Below are positions 7,569 through 13,843 of a stretch of DNA of 15,317 bases, in pieces. Numbering within the stretch: the stretch's first letter is position 1; each line of letters opens with the position of its first letter. Both the position numbers and the translations under genes were made by a program. The notes below the pieces were generated by a model. The model was given only the letters and a program-made list of their open reading frames with translations, made no database searches and was not told the origin of the DNA. The stretch is from an uncultured Clostridia bacterium. Its GTDB lineage: Bacteria; Bacillota_A; Clostridia; Oscillospirales; Oscillospiraceae. Location: assembly GCA_946408145.1 (NCBI GenBank), contig CAMJQX010000014.1:1-15317 (forward strand). The letters are read 5' to 3'.

Positions 7569-7589
7569 TCTCTGCTGTATTGTGCCGCC

Positions 7590-8903
7590 TCAAGACGCGT
7601 ACTGTTCCTCGTTGAGACGGATGGCGGCCTCGACGGCCGCCTCGGCGCTCATCTGGCCGGTGACGCACTTCTGGATGTCGGCAAAGAGCTCGCCCTTGGC
7701 CTCGCCGGAGATCAGATCCTGCACCGCGCCGACGATGCCGGTGATGTGGGCGTTGGTCTCGGCGGCGGACTGCTGGATCGCGTTGAGCCCCGCAGGGTCG
7801 GCGCCGTCGATGAGGGCGGTGACCTCCGTTGTGATGAAGGAGCTGAGCACCTCCTCCGAGGTCATGTGGAAGACGAAGGAGACGGCGGCCTCGCGCTTTT
7901 GCGGGTCGTTCCAGGCCTTGCGCGTGATGAAGTAGCCCATGGAGATGCCGCCGATGGCCTCGGTCGCTTTGCGCTCACCCTTGCCGGGCACACAGCAGAC
8001 CACATAGTCGTCCAGGTGCTCGGGGTAATACTCGGTCAGATAACCGACCTTCCAGGAGCCGTCGACCAGGAAGGCGGCCTGCCCCTCGGCGAAGAGGGCG
8101 ACGGTCTCGGCGTCCGTGGCCGTCAGCGTGTTTTCGGGCAGATACTGTGCCTCGTAGAGCGCCTTGAGGTCCTCGAGAGCGGCGATCCAGCTCTCGGCGG
8201 CGGCGTCGCGGATCAGATTTCCCTGCGCGTCCAGACGCGGGACCTCCAGATGCCCGGCGAGCGTGCCGTTGTTGAGCACGGCGAACTCGAACCAGTAGTG
8301 CGGGATCTCGTAGAGCGAGCAGGCGATCGGCGTATAGCCCGCGCGGCGGACGGTCTCACAGTCGGCGAGGAACCTGTCCCAGCTGTAGTCCGGCCCGGGC
8401 ACGCGCAGGCCGCAGGCCTCGAGCACACGGCGGTTGACGAAGAGGTTTTCCCAGTAGCCGGTGGAGGGCACGGCGTAGTGCTTCCCGTCCGAGGCCGCGG
8501 CCATCATGGCCTGCTTCATGTTCGTCGCGTAGTCGGGATACTCCTCGCGGATCTCCTCGATGGAGACAACGCGGCCGGCGCTGATGAAGGGTTCGGCGTC
8601 TACGTCCGTGAAATAGAAGAGCACGTCCGGCTCCGAGCCGGTCATGAAATCGCTGAGGACCTTGTTCTTCCACTCCTCGTTCGAGGTGGCCGAGCCGTCG
8701 ATCACGCGGTTGCCGGTCTTCGCCTCGTAGGAGGCGACGGCGGCCTCGAAGTTCGTGCGGTTGCCGTCGCCGCGGCCGTAGGAGGTGACGACGTGCAGCT
8801 CGAGCGGCGCGGCCTCGGCGGCCTCCGGCTCCGCCCTGCCGCAGGCGGCGAGGGACAGGAGCGCCGCGGCGCAGAGGAGCAGCGCGGTCAGGCGTCTATT
8901 CAT
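7590..8903 (-). CDS. Lipoprotein extracellular solute-binding protein (CUT1 type) paired with a histidine kinase
   Basis: This 437-residue protein has a lipoprotein signal: MNRR, a hydrophobic stretch, then the lipobox LAAC with Cys at residue 21, so it is anchored outside the membrane. The mature part begins LELHVVTSYGRGDGNRTNFE and contains SEPDVLFYF and WKNKVLSDFMTG, typical of SBP family 1 sugar-binding proteins. The ATG at 8903 follows GGAAGGAGA, which lies inside the end of the kinase gene; only one base separates the kinase stop from this start. No permease gene shares its transcript, since a terminator follows and the permease operon has its own promoter. It may therefore be a ligand sensor for the kinase, although feeding the permeases at 5011-6911 remains possible. 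Confidence 0.9.
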   Translation of the reverse strand: MNRRLTALLLCAAALLSLAACGRAEPEAAEAAPLELHVVTSYGRGDGNRTNFEAAVASYEAKTGNRVIDGSATSNEEWKNKVLSDFMTGSEPDVLFYFTDVDAEPFISAGRVVSIEEIREEYPDYATNMKQAMMAAASDGKHYAVPSTGYWENLFVNRRVLEACGLRVPGPDYSWDRFLADCETVRRAGYTPIACSLYEIPHYWFEFAVLNNGTLAGHLEVPRLDAQGNLIRDAAAESWIAALEDLKALYEAQYLPENTLTATDAETVALFAEGQAAFLVDGSWKVGYLTEYYPEHLDDYVVCCVPGKGERKATEAIGGISMGYFITRKAWNDPQKREAAVSFVFHMTSEEVLSSFITTEVTALIDGADPAGLNAIQQSAAETNAHITGIVGAVQDLISGEAKGELFADIQKCVTGQMSAEAAVEAAIRLNEEQYAS

Positions 8904-8904
8904 C

Positions 8905-10584
8905 TCATTCTCCTTCCTCCGCGAGCGGGAAGCAGATGCGCGCGAGGATCGTGCCGCGCCCGGTTTCGTCCAGGCTGAGGGAGCCCTCGTCGCCGTAGAT
9001 CAGCTTCAATCGCTGGTTTACGTTCTGGATGCCGACCGAACCGGAGATCTCGCTGCTGCTGCGCAGCTGCCCGGCGATCTTTTCACGGTCGTCCTCGGTC
9101 ATGCGGCCCTCGTGCTCGACCTCGAGCAGCAGCAGGCGCTCCTGCCGGTACACGCGCAGCCAGAGCTCGCCGCCGCCGTTTCGCGTCATGTCGTGCTCGA
9201 CGGCGTTCTCCACGATCGGCTGCAGGATCAGCCGCGGCACCTGCCGCTCCAGCAGGCTCTCGTCGATCTCCTTGTGCACGCGGAAGCCCTCGCCGAGGCG
9301 CTCGCGGATGATGTAAAGATAGGCGTCCACATAGCCGAGCTCCTGCCGCAGCGGGATCTGCGTGCGGCCGTCCCGGTCCAGCGCCGCGTCGAGCATCGTG
9401 GACAGTGCCTCGATCATCGCGCCGACCCGGTCGTTGCCGGCGATGCGCGCCTCCCAGTTGATGACCTCGAGGGTGTTGTTGAGGAAATGCGGGTTGATCT
9501 GCGACTGCAGGGCCTTGATCTGGGCCCGCTGGGAGGCCTGCTGCTCCAGATAGGAGCGCTCGAACTGGGCCTTCATCTCCGCGGACATGTCGTTGAAGTG
9601 CTCAAAGAGCGTCTCAAACTCCGTGTTCGGCGCGTGCTGCGTGATCTCATAGCCGCGCTCGCCGCCCTGCACTTTCATGTTGGCCTCGACCAGGGTCTCG
9701 AGCGGGCGGCTCACATGCCGCCGCCAGAGGAGCCACAGCAGCACCAGCAGCGGCAGCACCAGCAGCGCCGCGCCCGCAGCGGCCCAGCTCAGCCAGGGGT
9801 TCTCCCGCCAGGCGTTATACGCCTTCGCGGCCACGCGCAGCGTGAGGCCATGGCCCTCGACCTGCGTCTCGTAGCGGTAGCCGTCCTCGGCCTGCCGCGG
9901 CTCGACGCCTTCCTGCCCGCCATAGCCGAAGCAGAGCTCGTCGAGCTGCAGCTGCAGCGCCTCCGTCCCGCCGAGCGGCTCAAGCGGGGCGAAGAGCGCC
10001 GAGGGGCGGAGCATGATGACGATGGTGGCGTAGGGCTCAAAGTGGCTGTCGAGGAGGTTTCGCGTCAGGTAGAGCTGGTCGCCGATCAGCAGAAAGCAGA
10101 TCTGCGTGTCCTCCCCGCGCATGGTCTCGAGGATGACGGGCGTCGCCTCCTGACAATCCCGGATCAAAGCGGAGCCGCTCTCGCCCGCGCAGAAGGCGTA
10201 GGCATTGGCGTTGATCTCCTCGTCCCAGAACACGAGGAAGACGCTGCGATAATTGAGCGAGCGGGAGAAATTGTCGCGCAGGTAATCGTTGGCGCTGCGA
10301 TAGAGCGCGATCTTGTTCCAGCTCTCGCGGTAGCTGCGGTAGGCGCTGCGGATCACGCCGTCGTAGGAGACGGACTTGGAATCGCTGACGGCATTCTCCA
10401 GCTCCGTCTGCAGCTGCAGAAGGGCAAACTGCGCGGTGTCGTTCAATTCCTGCCGCGCCGAGCGCTGATAGCTCTCGCCCAGCAGGAAGCCGAACACCGT
10501 GACCAGCAGCAGGATCGGCGCAAGCCAGCAGAGGACGATGACCGTGGACATCCCCGTCCGCAGAGAGATCTTCGGTTTCCGCAC
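8905..10584 (-). CDS. Sensor histidine kinase, YesM/LytS type
   Basis: This is a membrane sensor kinase of 559 residues from the chosen start. Helix 1 is at about residues 15-35, then an external domain of about 225 residues, helix 2 at 263-287 and a HAMP-like linker. The His_kinase domain carries the phospho-acceptor in QINPHFLNN (His about 366). The ATPase domain has the N box PIVENAVEHD (Asn about 460) and the G box GSVGIQNVNQRL (about 515-526). The frame has a GTG at 10593, but that codon overlaps the ribosome site AGGAGGTGA, so the GTG at 10584, 8 bases after AGGAGG, is the better start. In this family the partner is usually an AraC-type regulator controlling sugar uptake genes, but none is encoded in the window. 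The lipoprotein SBP follows at once. Confidence 0.92.
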   Translation of the reverse strand: MRKPKISLRTGMSTVIVLCWLAPILLLVTVFGFLLGESYQRSARQELNDTAQFALLQLQTELENAVSDSKSVSYDGVIRSAYRSYRESWNKIALYRSANDYLRDNFSRSLNYRSVFLVFWDEEINANAYAFCAGESGSALIRDCQEATPVILETMRGEDTQICFLLIGDQLYLTRNLLDSHFEPYATIVIMLRPSALFAPLEPLGGTEALQLQLDELCFGYGGQEGVEPRQAEDGYRYETQVEGHGLTLRVAAKAYNAWRENPWLSWAAAGAALLVLPLLVLLWLLWRRHVSRPLETLVEANMKVQGGERGYEITQHAPNTEFETLFEHFNDMSAEMKAQFERSYLEQQASQRAQIKALQSQINPHFLNNTLEVINWEARIAGNDRVGAMIEALSTMLDAALDRDGRTQIPLRQELGYVDAYLYIIRERLGEGFRVHKEIDESLLERQVPRLILQPIVENAVEHDMTRNGGGELWLRVYRQERLLLLEVEHEGRMTEDDREKIAGQLRSSSEISGSVGIQNVNQRLKLIYGDEGSLSLDETGRGTILARICFPLAEEGE

Positions 10585-10617
10585 GCGCCTCACCTCCTCA
10601 AGAATGCTTGTTGATCC

Positions 10618-10645
10618 ATTATATCACAAAAGCCGTCCCTGTCAA
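10618..10645 (-). promoter_or_regulatory. Promoter of the kinase/solute-binding operon with consensus hexamers
   Basis: On the minus strand TTGACA (10640-10645) and TATAAT (10618-10623), both perfect, are separated by 16 bases. The leader to the GTG at 10584 is about 27 bases. This suggests steady expression of the sensor, unlike the weaker promoters of the permease and GH94 units. Confidence 0.85.
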
Positions 10646-10790
10646 AAAACAGTATAGGTTACGCGCACACGCGCGGGAATGTCCGAGCCTGTCTCTTTTT
10701 GCCTTTTCTTGGCATTTTCCGCAGCGGTATGCCGGGCTTTTGCGTGGGAAGAGGCCTGTAAGCGGAGCGCAGAGGAAGTGGGAGGGAAAA

Positions 10791-10823
10791 GCAAAAGGAC
10801 CCTTCCGTTCGGAAAGGTCCGTT
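10791..10823 (-). terminator. Rho-independent terminator of the flavin-protein gene
   Basis: On the minus strand a stem formed by 10811-10820 and 10797-10806 (GGACC, one mismatch, then TTCC/GGAA, loop of four) is followed by TTTTGCTTTT. It lies about 20 bases after the stop of the gene at 10840-11241. From there to the kinase promoter (10646-10790) I see no gene. Confidence 0.8.
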
Positions 10824-10839
10824 TGCACATTTCGGCAGC

Positions 10840-11241
10840 TCAGAACGTGAACTGCTCCGGCGCAGAGTTGAAGGAGGCGAAGGTCGCCGAGGCGCTGCGG
10901 AAGAACAGCACCTGCGTGTTGCCGTCGTCCGGGCTGTACATCGCCTTGAGATTGGGGTACTTCTCCAGCATGGCGGCTTTGGGCTCGCGGCGGTCGTCTT
11001 CGATCAGCTCGCCCGCAACGCGCAGCCACGCGCCGTTGTGGAAGGCGCAGATCTCCGCCTTGGGATTTGCGCCCAATTGCTTGGACACATCCTTGACCTT
11101 GCCGGTCTGGATATAGAGGCGGCCCTCCCACACGAGAGCGGTGCCGAAGGGGCGCACGCGGGGCTGATCGCCCTCCGCGGTGGCGAGGTAGTAGACGCCG
11201 GCCTCGTCCAGGAATCGACAGACTCTTTCAACAGCGTTCAT
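10840..11241 (-). CDS. Pyridoxamine 5'-phosphate oxidase family protein (FMN-binding split barrel)
   Basis: This is a small cytoplasmic flavin-binding protein of 133 residues. The start MNAVERVCRFLDEAGVYYLATAEGDQPRVRPFG is the usual opening of the PNPOx-like split barrel, followed by GRLYIQTGKVKDVSKQLGANPKAEICAF and WLRVAGELIEDD. This short version is common in Clostridia and is generally not a true PdxH; a role in flavin-dependent reduction of small molecules is plausible but unproven. The ATG at 11241 follows GGGAGG with about ten bases between. The open frame reaches further upstream, but that part overlaps the promoter. It is a single-gene unit with its own promoter and terminator. Confidence 0.85.
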   Translation of the reverse strand: MNAVERVCRFLDEAGVYYLATAEGDQPRVRPFGTALVWEGRLYIQTGKVKDVSKQLGANPKAEICAFHNGAWLRVAGELIEDDRREPKAAMLEKYPNLKAMYSPDDGNTQVLFFRSASATFASFNSAPEQFTF

Positions 11242-11299
11242 TTTTCGATAACCTCCCTGTATTCTTCCAGTCTTTTCAGGATCATGCCGTCCTGCTGCT

Positions 11300-11328
11300 A
11301 TGATAATCAGAAACAAAAGCGCTGTCAA
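11300..11328 (-). promoter_or_regulatory. Promoter of the flavin-protein gene
   Basis: On the minus strand TTGACA (11323-11328, perfect) and TATCAT (11300-11305) are spaced by 17 bases. The leader to the ATG at 11241 is about 50 bases. Confidence 0.75.
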
Positions 11329-11458
11329 GCGCCCATGCGGCGAAGAACGCCGGAAAACGGGGAGATCCCGACGCTCACGGCTCCGGGCCGCGCGTCGTTC
11401 GGCGCGTTTTTTGTTGGCAAAAATAGGATTAACAAAATATGCGATGTTTGTTCACAGA

Positions 11459-11491
11459 CTTTTAGCACTCTCGGCTTGACAGTGCTAAAAG
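11459..11491 (+). promoter_or_regulatory. CIRCE operator (HrcA binding site)
   Basis: TTAGCACTC (11462-11470), nine bases, then CAGTGCTAA (11480-11488) matches the CIRCE consensus TTAGCACTC-N9-GAGTGCTAA at 17 of 18 positions. Counted differently it is a perfect 11-bp inverted repeat, CTTTTAGCACT (11459-11469) and AGTGCTAAAAG (11481-11491). It covers the -35 box of the heat-shock promoter, so HrcA bound there would block RNA polymerase. Confidence 0.9.
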
Positions 11492-11503
11492 CGGTGGTAT
11501 AAT
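11476..11503 (+). promoter_or_regulatory. Promoter of the small heat-shock protein gene
   Basis: TTGACA (11476-11481) and TATAAT (11498-11503), both perfect, are separated by 16 bases. The -35 lies within the CIRCE. The leader to the ATG at 11596 is about 85 bases. Confidence 0.9.
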
Positions 11504-11595
11504 GATAATCGAACAGAGGAACAGAGATCGAATGGATGACCTCCATCCCCTTGCTCAGGTAACAGACACAGTGATTGCAAAAGGAGGCATGACTT

Positions 11596-12042
11596 ATGTT
11601 ACCGAGTATTTTTGGAGAGAGTTTGTTTGATGACTGGTTTGACTTCCCGTTCAGGGGCTTCGAATCCGATGTGGATCACAAGCTGTATGGCAAGCATGCA
11701 GCACGCGTGATGAAGACGGATCTGAAGGAGCACGACGAAGGCTACGAGCTGAAAGTGGACCTGCCGGGCTTCAAGAAAGATCAGATTGATCTGCAGCTGC
11801 AGAACGGCTACCTGACGATTACCGCGTCCAAAGGCCTTGAAGAAGAGGGCAAGGACAAGAAGGGAAAGATCCTCCATCAGGAGCGTTATTCGGGTTCCAT
11901 GACCAGAAGCTTCTACATCGGCGAGAATGTCAATGAAGAAGACATCAAGGCCAGGTTTGAGGATGGCGTGCTGACGCTGGAGTTCCCGAAGGAGAAGCCT
12001 GTCGCCCTGCCCGAGAGAAAAACAATACAGATCGAAGGCTGA
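11596..12042 (+). CDS. Small heat-shock protein, Hsp20/alpha-crystallin family
   Basis: This is an ATP-independent holdase chaperone that binds unfolding proteins in the cytoplasm. At 148 residues it has the normal bacterial length. The alpha-crystallin domain spans about 38-132, with YELKVDLPGFKKDQIDLQL and the signature GVLTLEFPK (124-132). The IQI tail motif (144-146), which links dimers into larger assemblies, is present. Residues 1-37 are the aromatic-rich N-terminal arm (FDDWFDFPFRGF). The ATG at 11596 follows AAGGAGG with 8 bases between; an earlier ATG at 11589 is out of frame. It is a single-gene unit under the CIRCE promoter. It looks less GC-rich than its neighbours, with many AAG and GAA codons, as often seen in highly expressed genes. 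Confidence 0.97.
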   Translation: MLPSIFGESLFDDWFDFPFRGFESDVDHKLYGKHAARVMKTDLKEHDEGYELKVDLPGFKKDQIDLQLQNGYLTITASKGLEEEGKDKKGKILHQERYSGSMTRSFYIGENVNEEDIKARFEDGVLTLEFPKEKPVALPERKTIQIEG

Positions 12043-12057
12043 AAATGATATCTCTTT

Positions 12058-12090
12058 ACGCCCGCGGGAAAAACCCGCGGGCGTTTTCTG
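12058..12090 (+). terminator. Rho-independent terminator of the heat-shock gene
   Basis: An 11-bp GC-rich stem (ACGCCCGCGGG with CCCGCGGGCGT, loop of five A, 12058-12084) is followed by a T-rich run. It lies 16 bases after the stop codon. Confidence 0.95.
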
Positions 12091-12123
12091 TTTCGTGGAG
12101 GAAGGACAGGGCGCTTTCCCCCC

Positions 12124-12152
12124 TTGCGCCGGAGGAAAGAATAGAGTATAAT
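12124..12152 (+). promoter_or_regulatory. Probable promoter of the DUF362 gene
   Basis: A perfect TATAAT (12147-12152) is preceded at 17 bases by TTGCGC (12124-12129), which keeps only TTG of the consensus. The leader to the ATG at 12206 is about 48 bases. Confidence 0.55.
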
Positions 12153-12205
12153 ATCAGCGGAAAAGTGGAAAATACTGGATGACTTGAGCCGAAAGGAGAG
12201 TTTTC

Positions 12206-13240
12206 ATGAGCATGAGCAGACCCGTACCCGGAAAAGACGGAAACAAATACGTCCCCTATGAGCAGCGCACGGGCGAGAGCTCGGTGGTGTTCTTCACGCG
12301 GGACCTGTCTGAGGAAGGCATGAAGAAGATCTACGACCGTGTCGCCGGCGTGCTGGAGGGCAAGGTCGCCATTAAGCTGCACACCGGCGAGGCCGAGGGG
12401 CCGAACATCATCCCCCGCCCCTGGGTGAAGGAGCTGATCGCCTCCCGCCTGCCGGATGCGACGATCGTTGAGACCAACACCTATTACGAGGGTAGCCGCT
12501 ACACGACCGAGGATCATCGGAAAACACTGGAGATCAACGGCTGGACCTTCTGCCCGGTGGACATCACCGACGCCGAAGGCGTGGCCGCGCTGCCGGTCAA
12601 GGGCGGCAAGTGGTTTACCGAGATGCATGTGGGCAAGGGGCTGCTGGATTATGATTCCCTCCTGGTGCTCACCCATTTCAAGGGCCATGTGCAGGGCGGC
12701 TTCGGCGGCAGCAACAAAAACATCGGCATCGGCTGCGCGGACGGACGCATCGGAAAGGCTGAGATCCATACCGCCAACGTGATGTGGGACATCCGCAAGG
12801 AAGAGCTGATGGAACGGATCTCCGAGAGCAGCAAGGCCACCATCGACCACTTCGCTCCGCACATTTGCTTCATCAACACCATGCGCAACATGTCCGTCTC
12901 CTGTGACTGCGAAGGCCCCGAGGCGGAGCCTGTGGTCACGCCGGACATCGGGCTGCTCGCGTCGCTGGACATTCTCGCCGTGGACAACGCCTGCATCGAC
13001 CTGATATATAACCTGCCCGGCGGGGGCGGCAAGGCCATGATCGAGCGCGTCGAGAGCCGCCACGGCCTGCGCCAGCTGAGCTATATGAAGGAGCTCGGCA
13101 TGGGCAACGACCGCTATACCCTCATCGACATCGACAACGGCGACGCGGTCATCACCGCGGCCGAGGCCGTCAAGGACGTCGACCCCGAGTGGAAGCCCGA
13201 CCGCTACAACGTCTTCTGGGGACGCAACAGGCGGGCCTAA
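12206..13240 (+). CDS. DUF362 family protein without ferredoxin domain
   Basis: This is a 344-residue protein of the DUF362 family, whose reaction is unknown. Family features in order are VAIKLHTGEAEGPNIIPRPW (about 54-73), ETNTYYEGSRYTTEDH (about 89-104), LTHFKGHVQGGFGGSNKNIGIGC (about 154-176) and the late block CDCEGPEAEPVVTPDIGLLASLDILAVDNACIDL. Long members (the so-called Fe-S center proteins) carry a CxxCxxC ferredoxin segment between the last two blocks. Here no such cluster exists, and IHTANVMWDIRKEELMERI runs straight on. The ATG at 12206 follows GAAAGGAGAG; a second ATG two codons on is possible. It is a single-gene unit lying between a terminator and the repeat element to its right. 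Confidence 0.83.
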   Translation: MSMSRPVPGKDGNKYVPYEQRTGESSVVFFTRDLSEEGMKKIYDRVAGVLEGKVAIKLHTGEAEGPNIIPRPWVKELIASRLPDATIVETNTYYEGSRYTTEDHRKTLEINGWTFCPVDITDAEGVAALPVKGGKWFTEMHVGKGLLDYDSLLVLTHFKGHVQGGFGGSNKNIGIGCADGRIGKAEIHTANVMWDIRKEELMERISESSKATIDHFAPHICFINTMRNMSVSCDCEGPEAEPVVTPDIGLLASLDILAVDNACIDLIYNLPGGGGKAMIERVESRHGLRQLSYMKELGMGNDRYTLIDIDNGDAVITAAEAVKDVDPEWKPDRYNVFWGRNRRA

Positions 13241-13257
13241 AATCACCCCCATACGAA

Positions 13258-13286
13258 AAAGGAAGAAGCCGAAGGCTTCTTCCTTT
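13258..13286 (+). terminator. Terminator-like hairpin, left end of the 562-bp element
   Basis: AAAGGAAGAAGCC (13258-13270) pairs perfectly with GGCTTCTTCCTTT (13274-13286), loop GAA. It lies 18 bases after the DUF362 stop and probably ends that transcript. The longer T-run is on the minus-strand side, so it would also stop transcription leaving the element leftwards. Confidence 0.75.
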
Positions 13287-13345
13287 CAATGTGTAGACAA
13301 AGCTGAAAGCGCCAGAACAAAGCAGCACCGCAAAAGGAAGAATTG

Positions 13346-13599
13346 TACCTGTTCGCAAGCCAAAAGCTGCTCATAGCAAAACCCGTTTCTTTCCGCGTGG
13401 AAAGAAACGGGTTTTGATGCCAAAGAAAGGCGCACGGGGAAGAGTCCCCTTGACTCCTCGGCCAGACGGGCGACGTGCCCGCCTCTGCCTTCGCCCTGAG
13501 ACGTAAGCTGGGCGTTACCCCGGCCGACATGGTGCAAATCGTACCTGAACGCCCGAACGTGCGGCCGCTGGCTCGCCGGCCGCCAGACCGGGCAGCGGC
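13346..13599 (+). repeat. Dispersed structured repeat, copy B
   Basis: This is the inverted partner of 7246-7503 and almost the same length (254 against 258 bases). It starts with TACCTGTTC, contains the perfect hairpin AAAACCCGTTTCTTTCC-GCGT-inverse (13378-13415), then GATGCCAAAGAAAGG, stems at 13433-13452 and 13507-13524, and ends with CCGGGCAGCGGC. The corresponding stems exist in copy A with scattered changes. Confidence 0.8.
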
Positions 13600-13792
13600 G
13601 CGAGCGTAAGCGAAGCCAATCCGCGGACGGCGTGGCGCAGGACCGCATCGTCTTTCCGGGCGCCCTTTTCTTTCTTACACCGGGCGCGGCGCGTTCTTTC
13701 TTTTCGGCAAGACGAAAAGAAAGAATGGGGGGCGCAGGGAGCAGCTTAACGCTTGCTTGCCTCTTCGTTTTTTGTGCTTTGTCTACAGTCTC

Positions 13793-13819
13793 AAGGAAGA
13801 AGCCGAGGGCTTCTTCCTT
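13793..13819 (-). terminator. Terminator-like hairpin, right end of the 562-bp element
   Basis: AAGGAAGAAGCC (13793-13804) pairs with GGCTTCTTCCTT (13808-13819), loop GAG. It sits 25 bases beyond the stop of the minus-strand flavoenzyme gene and may end it. Its stronger T-rich run (TTTTCTTTAT) lies on the plus strand, so it also fits as a stop for transcription leaving the element rightwards. Confidence 0.65.
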
Positions 13820-13843
13820 TTCTTTATGCCCTTCGTCCGCGTC

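Larger units (their letters stand above)
6912..7589. other. Non-coding stretch between two sugar operons
   Basis: This 678-base gap holds, from left to right, the permease-operon promoter (6980-7009), a strong hairpin (7058-7096), an unexplained stretch rich in AGCGAGC/GCTTGCG words (7100-7245), repeat copy A (7246-7503) and the terminator of the kinase operon (7528-7568). Frames open across parts of it have no ribosome sites and no family resemblance. Confidence 0.8.
11242..11595. other. Divergent intergenic region between the flavin-protein and small heat-shock genes
   Basis: This 354-base gap carries the minus-strand promoter at 11300-11328 and the plus-strand promoter with its CIRCE at 11459-11503. 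It ends in a leader of about 85 bases before the heat-shock gene. Between them (11329-11458) I see no gene. A short GC-rich stem followed by six T near 11389-11412 looks like a terminator, but no plus-strand gene precedes it. Confidence 0.7.
13258..13819. repeat. 562-bp gene-free element with inverted hairpin ends
   Basis: The two ends are inverted copies of one unit. The left end has hairpin 13258-13286, six bases, then TGTAGACAAAGC (13292-13303). The right end has GCTTTGTCTACA (13776-13787), five bases, then the same hairpin (13793-13819). Inside are repeat copy B (13346-13599), a perfect 17-bp-stem hairpin (13378-13415), a GCGCCC/GGGCGC stem (13660-13687) and a 13-bp-stem hairpin (13694-13725). 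I find no convincing gene, transposase or clear target-site duplication, so it resembles a non-autonomous mobile or intergenic repeat cassette. This stretch fills almost all of the 603-base gap between genes. Confidence 0.7.

Noticed and set aside
7560..10614. Two long plus-strand frames (7560-8978 and 8785-10614) opposite the lipoprotein and kinase genes
   Set aside because: They are antisense shadows of well-supported genes with conserved motifs, and have no good ribosome sites.
11389..11412. Terminator-like GC stem followed by six T on the plus strand
   Set aside because: The stem is only about five pairs and there is no plus-strand gene upstream for it to end.
11325..11546. 73-codon minus-strand frame in the heat-shock promoter region
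   Set aside because: It overlaps the CIRCE and both promoters and resembles no family.
12056..13252. 398-codon minus-strand frame opposite the DUF362 gene
   Set aside because: The plus-strand frame has the ribosome site, the promoter and DUF362 motifs; this one starts and ends in terminator hairpins.
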